Shown one piece after another: positions 37,547 to 46,395 of a stretch of 64,000 nucleotides of DNA. The notes below the pieces were generated by a model that made no database searches, had not been told where the DNA came from, and was given only the letters and a program-made list of their open reading frames with translations. The DNA is taken from the NCBI GenBank assembly GCA_022822005.1, contig JAJECO010000079.1:1-64000 (forward strand), read 5' to 3'. The translations under genes were made by a program, and so were the position numbers. Positions within the stretch are counted from its first letter, which is position 1. Each line of letters begins with the position of its first letter. Source of the DNA: Candidatus Poribacteria bacterium. Lineage in GTDB: Bacteria > Poribacteria > WGA-4E > PCPOR2b.

Positions 37547-37698
37547 ATCAGGACCTACGCACTTCAGATTGTAGTTGCCCGTATCGGGACAGGCGGAACG
37601 GGAGATGCCTCTCCCACGATAGGATAGAAACTCTTGGAACGGAGGCATTGACTGTTCAACTACGTCAGCCCTAACTATAATCAATTGTCGGCTCACCT

Positions 37699-37797
37699 AT
37701 CAAGGAATTTTCTTGATCCTGTTTTTTTGTTAACTACGCTCGGATCAAGACAAAAAATCACAATGCAGATATCCATCCTTTTCAGGGATGGACCAAC
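37699..37797 (+). promoter_or_regulatory. Leader with mutually exclusive hairpins
   Basis: ATCAAG (37699-37704) can pair with CTTGAT (37712-37717), which is followed by CCTG and seven Ts, like a terminator. The same CTTGATCC (37712-37719) can pair instead with GGATCAAG (37742-37749). A third hairpin, TCCATCC and GGATGGA type arms (37772-37792), precedes the ribosome binding site. This could be an attenuator, but no known riboswitch class is recognised. Confidence 0.35.
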
Positions 37798-37818
37798 TCT
37801 ATCTAAAGGAGATTTTAT

Positions 37819-38406
37819 ATGGCAAGGAAGCGAGAAGTGGAAGAAGCGCTAGATGATATAGAAGAAGTGGAAGAAACAGTAGGAGAAGCGGCAGAGGAGG
37901 AAAGTGCTTCCTCAGACGATGAGACAACAGATGATGAAGCGACAGACGATGAGATAGCACCAGACATTATAGAAATTATAGAAGAGGTGGAAGAGGATCA
38001 TACTTCTTTATTGGCATCTCTTGGGGCAGATTTGGAATTCCTACATGGCGATAACATGAGCTTTTATCAGGCTAACAAGGCATACTATGAAGATCGAAAC
38101 TATGAAGAAGCTGTCATCGAATTTCAAGCCTCAATTGAATATGAAAAAAAATCAGAGCCATCGGGTCCTCCAAATGCCAAGGAAGCAAAGGATCCGGAAA
38201 ATCCATCCGATCCAGAACCGCCGAATGACATCCTTTGCAAATCGCTTTATTGGATGGGGGAGGCTTATTTCAAATTGGACCAAATAGATCAAGCTGTTGA
38301 AACGTTTGGGCAGTTATCAGATCATTATAGCCTACACTATCTTGCAACAGCAGCCGAACGGCGAATCGCTGTGCTGCAGCTCGATAAAGAAAGTGAGTCC
38401 GCATAA
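37819..38406 (+). CDS. Acidic TPR-like protein
   Basis: A 195-residue cytosolic protein with AAAGGAG before the ATG. Residues 1-60 are very acidic and low-complexity (runs of Glu, Asp and Thr). The rest has two TPR-like helix pairs: MSFYQANKAYYEDRNYEEAVIEF at about 77-99, and SLYWMGEAYFKLDQIDQAVETF near 140, separated by a Pro-rich linker. TPRs usually mediate protein binding; the partner is unknown. Its stop overlaps the ltaE start by one base, so the two are translationally coupled. Confidence 0.75.
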   Translation: MARKREVEEALDDIEEVEETVGEAAEEESASSDDETTDDEATDDEIAPDIIEIIEEVEEDHTSLLASLGADLEFLHGDNMSFYQANKAYYEDRNYEEAVIEFQASIEYEKKSEPSGPPNAKEAKDPENPSDPEPPNDILCKSLYWMGEAYFKLDQIDQAVETFGQLSDHYSLHYLATAAERRIAVLQLDKESESA

Positions 38407-39455
38407 TGGATAAAATTATTGACCTACGAAGTGACACTGTGACGAAGCCGACCGATAGGATGCGTGAAGCGATGATGAACGCAGAGGTAGGCGACGATTG
38501 CTACGGGGAAGACCCAACTATTCATCGTTTGGAAGCGTTGGCAGCGGAAAAGATTGGTAAACCGGCAGCGATGTACGTACCGACGGGGACGATGGGGAAT
38601 ACCGCTGCTATCATGACCCATACCCGTGCTGGCGATTACGCAATTATGGATGCCGAGTGTCATATTTATTACTATGAGCACGGAAACCTGTCCTCATTAG
38701 CCGGGATTATGCCGATTGTGATGAATAGTGCGGATGGTGTTCCGGATCTCGATGAAGTAGAGGCATATCTGCAGCGGGATCCAGCCAAATTCCCGAAAAC
38801 CAGCTTAATCTGTCTGGAAAACACACACAATCGTCGCGGCGGACGCGCTATTCCGTTAGATAGGATGAGTGCGGTTCACGAATTGGCGCAGCGGTATGGG
38901 GTCCCGGTTCACTTGGACGGTGCACGCGTCTTTAATGCCGCCTATGCGTTGGGTGTTGAGGCGCGTGAGGTTGTAAGCCATGTCGATTCGGTTATGTTCT
39001 GCCTCTCGAAGGGCTTGTGTGCGCCAGTAGGATCCATGCTTGCTGGTGAGGAAGACTTTATCCAAGAGGCACGACGCGCTCGGAAACGGCTCGGTGGTGC
39101 GATGCGACAGTCGGGGGTGCTTGCTGCAGCTGGTATTGTCGCGCTGACGGAGATGCCGGATCGACTCGGTGAAGACCACGCCAACGCGAAACTCCTTGCA
39201 AAAGCGTTGTCTCAATTTGATGAATTAGCACTGCATCCGGAAGATGTGCATACTAACATGGTTTTCGTCGACACAAAACCGTTGGGAATCTCGGCAGCGG
39301 ACTTTGCAGACCGTGCCTCACAACACAATATCAAGGTTTCTGTTTATGGTCCGATGACCGTCCGAATGGTAGCGAACCACGATGCGAGCCGTGAGGATGT
39401 GTTGTACGCAGCGGAAACATTGGTGGATTTGGTTAAATCCCTTGGTTCATGTTAA
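38406..39455 (+). CDS. ltaE: Low-specificity L-threonine aldolase
   Basis: A 349-residue fold-type I PLP enzyme. It opens with IDLRSDTVTKPTDRMREAM, a signature of the family, has HLDGARVFNAA for the cofactor Asp, and CLSKGLCAPVGSML with the Schiff-base Lys. It cleaves threonine or allo-threonine to glycine and acetaldehyde. Its ATG overlaps the previous gene's stop, and no Shine-Dalgarno sequence of its own is obvious. The pairing with an acidic TPR protein is not one I recognise. Confidence 0.92.
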   Translation: MDKIIDLRSDTVTKPTDRMREAMMNAEVGDDCYGEDPTIHRLEALAAEKIGKPAAMYVPTGTMGNTAAIMTHTRAGDYAIMDAECHIYYYEHGNLSSLAGIMPIVMNSADGVPDLDEVEAYLQRDPAKFPKTSLICLENTHNRRGGRAIPLDRMSAVHELAQRYGVPVHLDGARVFNAAYALGVEAREVVSHVDSVMFCLSKGLCAPVGSMLAGEEDFIQEARRARKRLGGAMRQSGVLAAAGIVALTEMPDRLGEDHANAKLLAKALSQFDELALHPEDVHTNMVFVDTKPLGISAADFADRASQHNIKVSVYGPMTVRMVANHDASREDVLYAAETLVDLVKSLGSC

Positions 39456-39477
39456 GAAATCGTGCAACAAAAACTTT

Positions 39478-39537
39478 GTAGGGGTCGGGTCACTCGACCC
39501 GCACTAGCAAGTAAGAGCGGGGAAACCCCGCCCCTAC
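39478..39537. repeat. Compound palindrome (three-way-junction type)
   Basis: Outer arms GTAGGGG and CCCCTAC enclose two inner hairpins: CGGGTC-ACTC-GACCCG and GCGGGG-AAA-CCCCGC. Related forms with the same outer GTAGGGG flank appear within 40048-40210. Confidence 0.6.
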
Positions 39538-39626
39538 GATTTATCTTCGTGCTTTGCACTTTCTTTTTTATGAGCCAATCCCTTTAGAGTGCTAAGAAGC
39601 AACGACAAGAAAACAGGAGAATTGTT

Positions 39627-39740
39627 TTATGGTGAATTAGAGAGATAAGCAGACATTTACCAATAACTCTGAACGTCACGGAGTTTCCAAAGTCCCCCTG
39701 ATAAGGGGGATTTAGGGGGTTGGCCGTGCATTGAGAGTAT
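39627..39740. mobile_element. Family A element, right end replaced
   Basis: The left end TTATGGTGAATTAGAGA and core TCCCCCTGATAAGGGGGA are intact. After TGCATTGAGAGTAT the sequence switches to repeat D (CGTAGGTTGGGTTGAACGG), so the right terminal repeat is missing. Confidence 0.55.
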
Positions 39741-39974
39741 CGTAGGTTGGGTTGAACGGGTCAAACCGAATCCCTATCAAGGACGGTAGATGCTCTGTTT
39801 TTCAACAACACTGCTTTGTAGATAGAGAGAGTGAAACCCAACGCCTCTATTCGCTGCCGATAAAATGTTGGGTTTCACTCCACTTGTAAATTTTCAACCG
39901 GAATCGTCCCTTTAACCCCATTTGTCATGGGTGGCATTTTCATCGGTTCCGTTCAACCCAACCTACGGACTAAA
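39741..39974. repeat. Repeat family D, long copy
   Basis: Begins CGTAGGTTGGGTTGAACGG and ends CCGTTCAACCCAACCTACG, an inverted pair about 230 bp apart. Shorter copies lie at 44276-44382 and about 26455-26500. It has no ORF. Confidence 0.6.
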
Positions 39975-39978
39975 CTAG

Positions 39979-40248
39979 CTAGGCTCTGTTGACATTTCAT
40001 TGTAATCAGACAGTCAAGACGGTGCACAGATGCCTGATTCCTCGTAGGGGTTGGGTTTCCCAACCCTTTTTTCACACGTCAGAGACGATTGCGGACTGCT
40101 GTAGGTCGATTTTCCAAAATCGACGTTACAGCGTCGAGATATGAATCTCGACCTACAATCTACAATCCATTCAACCTGTATGTTCAATGGGCGAGGGAAC
40201 CTCGCCCCTACGATTGTAGATAGTTTTACAAATGTCAACACGCCCTAG
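39979..40248. mobile_element. MITE-like element, family G, flanked by CTAG
   Basis: Terminal inverted repeats GGCTCTGTTGACATTT and, from the other side, GGCGTGTTGACATTTG are bounded on both sides by CTAG (39979-39982 and 40245-40248), as a 4-bp target duplication would be. The interior contains hairpins TTGGGTTTCCCAA, TCGATTTTCCAAAATCGA and GGGCGAGGGAACCTCGCCC. A YTAR-type target fits the IS5 group (inference). It ends 44 bp before the AT-rich gene. Confidence 0.6.
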
Positions 40249-40292
40249 ATAGATACTGTAAAATCCTTACAATAGGTAAAGGAGAAATGATA

Positions 40293-41099
40293 ATGTCAAA
40301 AAGAAGAAAACGTAAAAAGAGAAGTAAACCAATGAACCCCGAAAAATATGCACTATACACGCTAAATATAAAACATAGAATACATCACATCCTAACTATG
40401 GATAGTAGAAATGCTGATATAGCAGAAATAAAAGATACAGGAATACATATAGCCTGGGATATAGAACTAGAAGAAAAGGCATTCCAAATCCGAAAAATCA
40501 CAGAACTTATAGCCTCAGCAACAATAGAAATAGCAGGAATTACCAAAGGCATAAACATGGAAAAACCTATTAGAATATTTGATAAAAAAACACAAAAAAA
40601 AATGTTTAAGGAAACAGGGCAAAAAGACTATCCCTATCCCAAGCCATATAAAAACAGACTCTCAGAGTATACAAAGGAAGATTACCGTACACTAACACCC
40701 GAAGGGGAAAAACTAGTGGTAAAACTACATTCTATAGAACAGTATCCTAGTCCCGAAGACATTATAGCGATATACGATAACTCATCAGATATAGTACACT
40801 CAAATCCTAGAAACATAAGCTACAAATCAAGCATGAAACATAAGAACAAAATTATAGATTGGACACAACAAATTATGAAACTACTAGATAACCATACCAT
40901 AGAAATTCCAAGAGAAAATAAATCTTATTTATGCCAGCTTCACTTTGATAAAATAGAAGAAAACATAAATACAATGAACATAATACCTACCTCAATTACA
41001 CATACTAGTAAAGGTGATGACATCCGCCTCTTATTTACGTTACCGTCACACATCCCGCAATTTTCTATTCCAAAACTCTATACAGGACATCCCTCATAA
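40293..41099 (+). CDS. AT-rich orphan gene, function unknown
   Basis: The ATG at 40293 has AAAGGAG 8 bases upstream; the ATG at 40287 would be too close. The 268-residue product begins with a very basic stretch (KRRKRKKRSKP), is rich in Lys, Ile and Asn, and has no signal peptide or membrane segment. The codon use is unlike the neighbours: ATA, AAA and AAT dominate. I recognise no domain. The segment EDIIAIYDNSSDIVHSNPRN is the most conserved-looking part. Repeats lie directly upstream and transketolase downstream. Probably acquired horizontally. Confidence 0.6.
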   Translation: MSKRRKRKKRSKPMNPEKYALYTLNIKHRIHHILTMDSRNADIAEIKDTGIHIAWDIELEEKAFQIRKITELIASATIEIAGITKGINMEKPIRIFDKKTQKKMFKETGQKDYPYPKPYKNRLSEYTKEDYRTLTPEGEKLVVKLHSIEQYPSPEDIIAIYDNSSDIVHSNPRNISYKSSMKHKNKIIDWTQQIMKLLDNHTIEIPRENKSYLCQLHFDKIEENINTMNIIPTSITHTSKGDDIRLLFTLPSHIPQFSIPKLYTGHPS

Positions 41100-41192
41100 A
41101 ATCATAAGCCTAAGAAGCAAATAAGTGTTTAACCAATCCCAAAACTACTCATTGCGAAACATAAAAACAGTGAGAAAGGAATTACGAACACA

Positions 41193-43037
41193 ATGGGAAC
41201 TTCCATAGATGTCCTGAAACAGAAAGCCAACAATCTACGCATCCACTCAATCGTATCGACATCTGAAGCTGGATCCGGGCATCCAACAACGTGCCTGTCC
41301 GCTGCGGATATTGTCTCCGCGCTGTTTTTTCGTGCGATGCGATACGATCCCACAGATGCACACAACCCAAGAAATGATCGCTTCATCCTATCCAAGGGGC
41401 ACGCTGCCCCGTTACTTTACGCGGCATGGGCAGAAGTGGGGATAATCCCCGCCGAGGATCAACTCACCCTCCGTCGAATTGATAGCGACCTTGAGGGACA
41501 TCCTACGCCCCGTTTGGAATGGGTCGATGTCGCCACAGGATCGTTGGGACAGGGATTGTCAATCGGTGTTGGAATGGCACTTAACGGCAAGTATCTGGAG
41601 CAGTCAGATTACCACGTTTACGTCTTGATGGGTGACGGTGAAACTGCGGAAGGCAGCGTTTGGGAGGCGGTTGCGTTTGCGGCACACCGCAATCTCAGCA
41701 ACCTGATCGGCATCGTCGATGTGAACGGTATGGGGCAGAGTGAACCAACGATGTATGGGTTTGATATTGACTCCTACTGCCGTCGCTTTGAGGCGTTCGG
41801 TTGGCAGGCGATCGGGATTGACGGACACAATTTTGACGAGATCCTATCCGCGCTGGATACAGCAAAGGCGACAGAAGATCGTCCCACGATGATTGTGGCG
41901 AAAACTTTCAAGGGCAGGGGTGTATCTTTCCTCGAAGACAAGGGAGGTTGGCACGGCAAAGCAATCTCAGAAGGTGAGCAGCTGGATGCGGCTCTGAAGG
42001 AATTGGGGTCTTTGCGTACGAATGGCAGTTTTGAGATTGATGCAGTGCCCGCGGTCACTGCCGCTGAACCTCACATAAAGGAGATGGCTGCCCCCAAATA
42101 TGAACTCGGCGAAGAGGCGGCAACTCGTAGCGGCTACGGTTCTGGGCTTGCCAAATTGGGGGATGCGAACCCGTTGGTGGTGGCAGTGGATGGCGATGTC
42201 AAAAATTCCACCTACGCTGAGAAGTTTATGCAGACGCATAGCGATCGCTATTTTGAGATGTACATCGCCGAGCAGAACCTCGTTGGGGCAGGGATTGGAC
42301 TGGCAAAGTGCGGTAGAATTCCGTTTGTTTCTACCTTTGCGGCGTTTTTCACTCGCGCTTGTGATCACATCCGCATGTCCGCAATTTCTCAGACGAACAT
42401 TAAGTATGTGGGCTCACATTGTGGCGTTTCCGTCGGTGAAGACGGACCCTCCCAGATGGGACTGGAAGATCTCGCTATGTTTCGCGCGCTCCCCGGATCG
42501 GTTGTCCTGTACCCAAGCGACGCTGTTGCAACGGAACGGTTGGTCGCACAAGCTGCGGCGCACCGAGGTATCGTCTATATCCGCACTTCGCGTCCGCCGA
42601 CACCAACACTCTACACAGCTGCCGAAGAATTCTCGATCGGTGGAAGCAAAGTGCTCCGATCCAGTGATAGCGATCAGGTGACGGTAATCGCAGCCGGGGT
42701 TACACTTCACGAAACATTGAAGGCGTATGACGCTTTGGAGGCGGATGGTATCTCGATTCGTGTTATCGATCTCTACTCGGTTAAGCCGATTGACGCAAAG
42801 ACAGTTCTTGAGGCAGCAGCCGCCACCAATAATACGTTAGTGACGGTTGAGGAGCACTATCCAGAAGGTGGACTCAACGACGCGGTAGTGGATGTGGTTG
42901 CCCCTAAAGGGGTCACGGTCCACAAACTCGCGGTCAACGGGCTGCCGAGATCTGGCAAGGCGGATGAACTCTTGGAGGCGCACGGCATCAGTGCTGGTGC
43001 GATCATCCGAAAAGTGAGGGAGATTCTCAGAGTGTGA
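41193..43037 (+). CDS. tkt: Transketolase
   Basis: A 614-residue, full-length transketolase in one chain. The N-terminal thiamine diphosphate domain has GSGHPTTCLSAADIV (about 28-42) and GDGETAEGSVWEA (from about 147), and the pyrimidine-binding half has FEMYIAEQNLVGAGIGLAKCG. It moves two-carbon ketol units in the pentose phosphate pathway. The length is slightly shorter than E. coli TktA. GAAAGGA precedes the ATG. It lies between two AT-rich, foreign-looking genes, yet its own composition matches the rest of the window. Confidence 0.92.
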   Translation: MGTSIDVLKQKANNLRIHSIVSTSEAGSGHPTTCLSAADIVSALFFRAMRYDPTDAHNPRNDRFILSKGHAAPLLYAAWAEVGIIPAEDQLTLRRIDSDLEGHPTPRLEWVDVATGSLGQGLSIGVGMALNGKYLEQSDYHVYVLMGDGETAEGSVWEAVAFAAHRNLSNLIGIVDVNGMGQSEPTMYGFDIDSYCRRFEAFGWQAIGIDGHNFDEILSALDTAKATEDRPTMIVAKTFKGRGVSFLEDKGGWHGKAISEGEQLDAALKELGSLRTNGSFEIDAVPAVTAAEPHIKEMAAPKYELGEEAATRSGYGSGLAKLGDANPLVVAVDGDVKNSTYAEKFMQTHSDRYFEMYIAEQNLVGAGIGLAKCGRIPFVSTFAAFFTRACDHIRMSAISQTNIKYVGSHCGVSVGEDGPSQMGLEDLAMFRALPGSVVLYPSDAVATERLVAQAAAHRGIVYIRTSRPPTPTLYTAAEEFSIGGSKVLRSSDSDQVTVIAAGVTLHETLKAYDALEADGISIRVIDLYSVKPIDAKTVLEAAAATNNTLVTVEEHYPEGGLNDAVVDVVAPKGVTVHKLAVNGLPRSGKADELLEAHGISAGAIIRKVREILRV

Positions 43038-43100
43038 AACGTGATGCGTGAAACGTGAAAATCAGAAACCTGTGGAGATTAGGGGGTGTTGACATTTTGG
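43033..43100. repeat. GTGAAACG repeats and solo end of family G
   Basis: GTGAAACGTGATGCGTGAAA overlaps the transketolase stop and recurs at 27379. TTAGGGGGTGTTGACATTTT (43079-43098) matches a family G end without its partner. Confidence 0.5.
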
Positions 43101-43236
43101 TGCTGCTAATTTAGCAAACACTGTAAGTGTCGGGATTAGTTTGCGGGGTGAGATCACAATCTAAATGAAGATTAATTTACGCACATAGTAGATCCCCACT
43201 ATTAGAGACGTTCGACCGAGAAGGAGAATAAACAGA

Positions 43237-44098
43237 ATGAGTAAACCTCGTCGCAATCATATCGTATCTCAATTTTACTATAGAAACTTCACATCTACTC
43301 CCCATAAACCTTAAGAATCAGCAAAGAGTTTATACCTTAGACCATAATGGCATTATTGAAAATGCTGAAAACAGTGGTAGGAAAATAAAATCTATATGCC
43401 ATGAGATAGGGTATAATACTGAAGCAATGGAAGAGATTTTTAGAGTAGCAGAAAAGCTTGCGGCTGATTCTATACCTAAAATAATACGTGGTAACTTTCG
43501 TAACATAGATTTACAAAACGTTCGGGGTTATATTGGATATTTAATCGCTAATCAGCCATGCATCAGACAATCATTTTTCGATAGCATAATAAAGATCACA
43601 AATGCTTTAGATGTCAAAGACGGCATTTATGGAACAGGAGAGCTTTACACGCTGATGCTTACCACATTGATAGGCAATGAATTAATAAATTGGGAATCTT
43701 ACATCTATCGTATTCAAGAGGTGAAACACAACAAATACAAAGATTTATTTGTTACAAGCGATAACCCTGTTCATACAAACAGAATTGATGCTATTGAAGT
43801 AGGTCGAATGCCAATGTATGGGGATGTTGATAACGCAAGAATGGAGGATGGCAAAAAAATCGTCAAATACTATTGGGATATACCAACTCTTTCCATTAAA
43901 GAAGATACATACTATTTTCTTCCTTTGAACCCTGTAACTGGATTTTTTGTGTATAGATCGCCTGACAGATTCATTCCAGATGATCATGTAGTTCAAAAAG
44001 CAAACTTAAATCAATTTAGAAGGGCAACTAAATTAACAATTGGGCATGATTATCAATTGTTAAAAAATACATACAAATCTCATGTAATCAATAAGTGA
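43237..44098 (+). pseudogene. DUF4238-like gene with a frameshift
   Basis: An ATG at 43237 with GAAGGAGAA upstream starts MSKPRRNHIVSQFYYRNFTS, the usual N-terminus of DUF4238 proteins, but reaches TAA at 43312. A shift by one base at the CCCC run (about 43300-43303) joins it to an open frame that continues LKNQQRVYTLDHNG to TGA at 44098, with SDNPVHTNRI and FLPLNPVTGFFVYR later. The joined protein would be about 286 residues, a normal size. DUF4238 function is unknown. It could be a real inactivating indel, a sequencing error in the C-run or, less likely, programmed slippage. It is AT-rich like the orphan at 40293. Confidence 0.7.
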
Positions 44099-44275
44099 GT
44101 TAATTTATTAATTTGGTAATGTGTGGTGTTGATTGTCTGAATCAGGATTTACAGGATTCAAGGGTTTACCAGATTAGAGACACTTGTTGATAGAGAATTG
44201 TCCGTCGTAGAATTACCGTTTTTTTTACTTCATACAGATTGTGCTCCAAAAGACGACTTCGCAATGAAAAACGGA

Positions 44276-44382
44276 GTTGGGTTGCACTCTATCTGTCGAT
44301 ACGCAGGCGTTGTTGAATGACCGAGCCTTTATTGTACTTGATAGGGCTCCAGGTTTAACCGTTCAACCCAACCTACGTGCTA
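44276..44382. repeat. Repeat family D, short copy
   Basis: GAGTTGGGTTGCACTC near the left and CCGTTCAACCCAACCTACG at the right match the ends of the repeat at 39741-39974. Nothing else is supported in 44099-44385. Confidence 0.5.
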
Positions 44383-44385
44383 GCA

Positions 44386-45231
44386 TTACCTTGTTCGATC
44401 AATCTCCGCGTCAGCAAAGGCACGCGATAGCGTTTCATAAGAGAGGGTCGCTGCTGCAAGCGGATCATAGTTTTCACGGGCTTGCACCATGAAACTAACC
44501 TCCGCAGTGATGAATCCGTCGTAGCCGTACTGCTGCATCAGTTTCAGGTAGTCCACGTAATCGAAGGGGCCCTCACCGGGAATGAGGAACTCAAAGTCGG
44601 GCGCGAGCCCGCGCTGATCCTTAACATGTGTATGGGCAGAATGCGGTGCGAGGGCAGCGACGCTCTCCTCAGTAGGTATGCCGATGATATCAAAGTGGCT
44701 AATGTCGAAATTGACCTTGAGGTAAGGAGAACCGACGAGATCGAGGAGTTCAAGGACTTTATCAGGCGTATCGATCAGCCCGCCGATGTGGGGCTCCATT
44801 GCAACGGTTACACCGAGTGTTTGGGTATATTCGACGAGTTCACCGACTCGGTCAGCGAGGAACTGTTTTTGGGCGTCCCATTCTTCCGGTTGACCGCCTG
44901 ATGTTGTGTTGATTGCCGGTGGACTATCTCCCTGCGCGAGTTCAACTCCAAGCTCGGATGCACCTTTCAACCGCCCCATATTTTGTGCATGTGCTTCGGG
45001 GTCTGTCTCCATCAGACTTGAATGCGCGGCGAGTGCCGGTAACGTCAAGTTGTGCTGTTTCAGCAATCCCGCAATCCGCTTACGCTCGGCGGCGTCAAGC
45101 GTGCTTAATTCGGTGATGAAACGGGGTCCAACCGCCAGCTCCATCCCATCAAATCCGAGCTGTGCAATATGGGGAATTGCTACATCAATGGGGACGGTCG
45201 GCATTCCCCAGGTACTATAACCGAGATTCAT
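44386..45231 (-). CDS. Sugar phosphate isomerase/epimerase family protein
   Basis: A 281-residue TIM barrel of the xylose-isomerase-like (AP endonuclease 2) superfamily. It begins MNLGYSTWGMPTVPIDVAIP, and metal-site-like segments are VTVAMEPHIGGLID, LKVNFDISHFD, HTHVKDQRG and GFITAEVSFM. Members isomerise or epimerise sugars and inositol derivatives, using a divalent metal. AAGGAA precedes the ATG. It stands alone; the substrate is unknown. Confidence 0.87.
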   Translation of the reverse strand: MNLGYSTWGMPTVPIDVAIPHIAQLGFDGMELAVGPRFITELSTLDAAERKRIAGLLKQHNLTLPALAAHSSLMETDPEAHAQNMGRLKGASELGVELAQGDSPPAINTTSGGQPEEWDAQKQFLADRVGELVEYTQTLGVTVAMEPHIGGLIDTPDKVLELLDLVGSPYLKVNFDISHFDIIGIPTEESVAALAPHSAHTHVKDQRGLAPDFEFLIPGEGPFDYVDYLKLMQQYGYDGFITAEVSFMVQARENYDPLAAATLSYETLSRAFADAEIDRTR

Positions 45232-45352
45232 GTAAATATTCCTTCTTTTGTTGGTTCATTGGTTTATTAGTTCATTGGTTCATTGAAGAGCTATTATAAG
45301 GCAGTTGGTGTTTACATACAAGACAAAAAGAAGTAAGCTTTTCTCCTTCATA

Positions 45353-45491
45353 TTATGGTGAACAATACAAATATGTAGACGTTCACCAATAGCGTCACTT
45401 ATCGAAGCCTCATCAAGTCCCCCTGACAAGGGGGATTTAGGGGGTTGGTTGTATATCGAAAGTGTATAAGTAATTATAGAATTCACCATAA
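45353..45491. mobile_element. MITE-like element, family A, full length (139 bp)
   Basis: Left end TTATGGTGAACAATACAAAT and, on the other strand, right end TTATGGTGAATTCTATAATT enclose the core TCCCCCTGACAAGGGGGA. It occupies most of the gap upstream of the gene at 45556. TTCATTGG tandem units lie just before it (45250-45287). Confidence 0.7.
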
Positions 45492-45555
45492 AAGATAGGA
45501 GACCTTGCCACGAATATTGGATAAGGATAAATTGGCTGTAAAACGGAGGATTTAT

Positions 45556-46392
45556 ATGGCTGCGGAAAATTGGGGACCGGTTGGACCGGATTTAAAGACG
45601 ATTCGGGCAGAATATGCCGATCCGCTTTATGCGTTATCTCAGGCAGAGATGCCCGCCATTATGCTTCGAGGTGCTTACGACGCGGATCAATGTACCCCAC
45701 TGATCCAACGGTTCTATAACATGGGACTGGCGCGCAACCCCGAAGACAGCGCGTATGGCGGAGACGCACGGGTAAGAACTGACATCGGTACGAGTTTAGG
45801 GATTCGGGGATCAGACCAAGAGCGTTTCTTCCAACATTCGGACGCCACCCATCACCTGTTCAAATTCCTATTTGAAGGGTTCGATAATCCAGTAGACCTC
45901 ATCTACGATTCATTGTCCGCCCTTTCACCGGACAAAAAGGTCACAACCGCATACGAGCCGGATGGTAGCCGTTACGGGCCTGCGATTTTTCGCATCCATT
46001 ACCACACCCAACTCTACCATCCGCACATTGACAGTGTGCGGCTGCGGGAGGCACGGACCGATTACGCCGTATACCGTTTCGATCATCAGTTTGCAGGTGT
46101 ATTGTGTCTGCAAAACGCAGATGAATTCGACGCAGGTACGCAGGCGATTCTGCACCGATGTTTATGGACGGAAGATGTCCAGCCATACATCACTGAGAAC
46201 ACCTTTCACGAGTACGCAGCTGAAAACGGCATAGAGAATTGTCGGGTCGAACTTGAGCCGGGCGACCTGTACTTCTTTAACACGCGCTGTATCCACGAAG
46301 TTCCCCCGGTGCAGGGGAACAATCCTCGTATCGTTCTGGCGGTATTCATCGGTTATTCTGCGGGCGATGATGAGATTTTTGTGTGGTCGTAG
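45556..46392 (+). CDS. Putative 2OG-Fe(II) oxygenase-like protein
   Basis: I start at the ATG at 45556, which has CGGAGGA upstream; the open frame runs 17 codons further into repeat DNA. The 278-residue product has a likely iron motif H-x-D in LYHPHIDSVR and a distal His in RCIHEVPPVQGNNPR, followed by Arg, a pattern of 2-oxoglutarate-dependent oxygenases. DLYFFNTRCIHEV is typical of the double-stranded beta-helix closing strands. The substrate is unknown. It is convergent with tRNA-Leu. Confidence 0.72.
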   Translation: MAAENWGPVGPDLKTIRAEYADPLYALSQAEMPAIMLRGAYDADQCTPLIQRFYNMGLARNPEDSAYGGDARVRTDIGTSLGIRGSDQERFFQHSDATHHLFKFLFEGFDNPVDLIYDSLSALSPDKKVTTAYEPDGSRYGPAIFRIHYHTQLYHPHIDSVRLREARTDYAVYRFDHQFAGVLCLQNADEFDAGTQAILHRCLWTEDVQPYITENTFHEYAAENGIENCRVELEPGDLYFFNTRCIHEVPPVQGNNPRIVLAVFIGYSAGDDEIFVWS

Positions 46393-46395
46393 GCA

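Noticed and set aside
37408-37674. 88-codon plus-strand frame
   Set aside because: It lies in repeat-derived DNA, has no ribosome binding site and shows no protein-like pattern.
39627-40248. A complete insertion sequence with transposase
   Set aside because: No open frame of transposase size or motif is present between the inverted repeats; these are miniature or partial elements.
41193-43037. The transketolase gene as 1-deoxy-xylulose-5-phosphate synthase
   Set aside because: Domain order is shared, but the N-terminus (GSGHPTTCLSAADIV) and GDGETAEGS motif fit transketolase better, and no isoprenoid genes are nearby.
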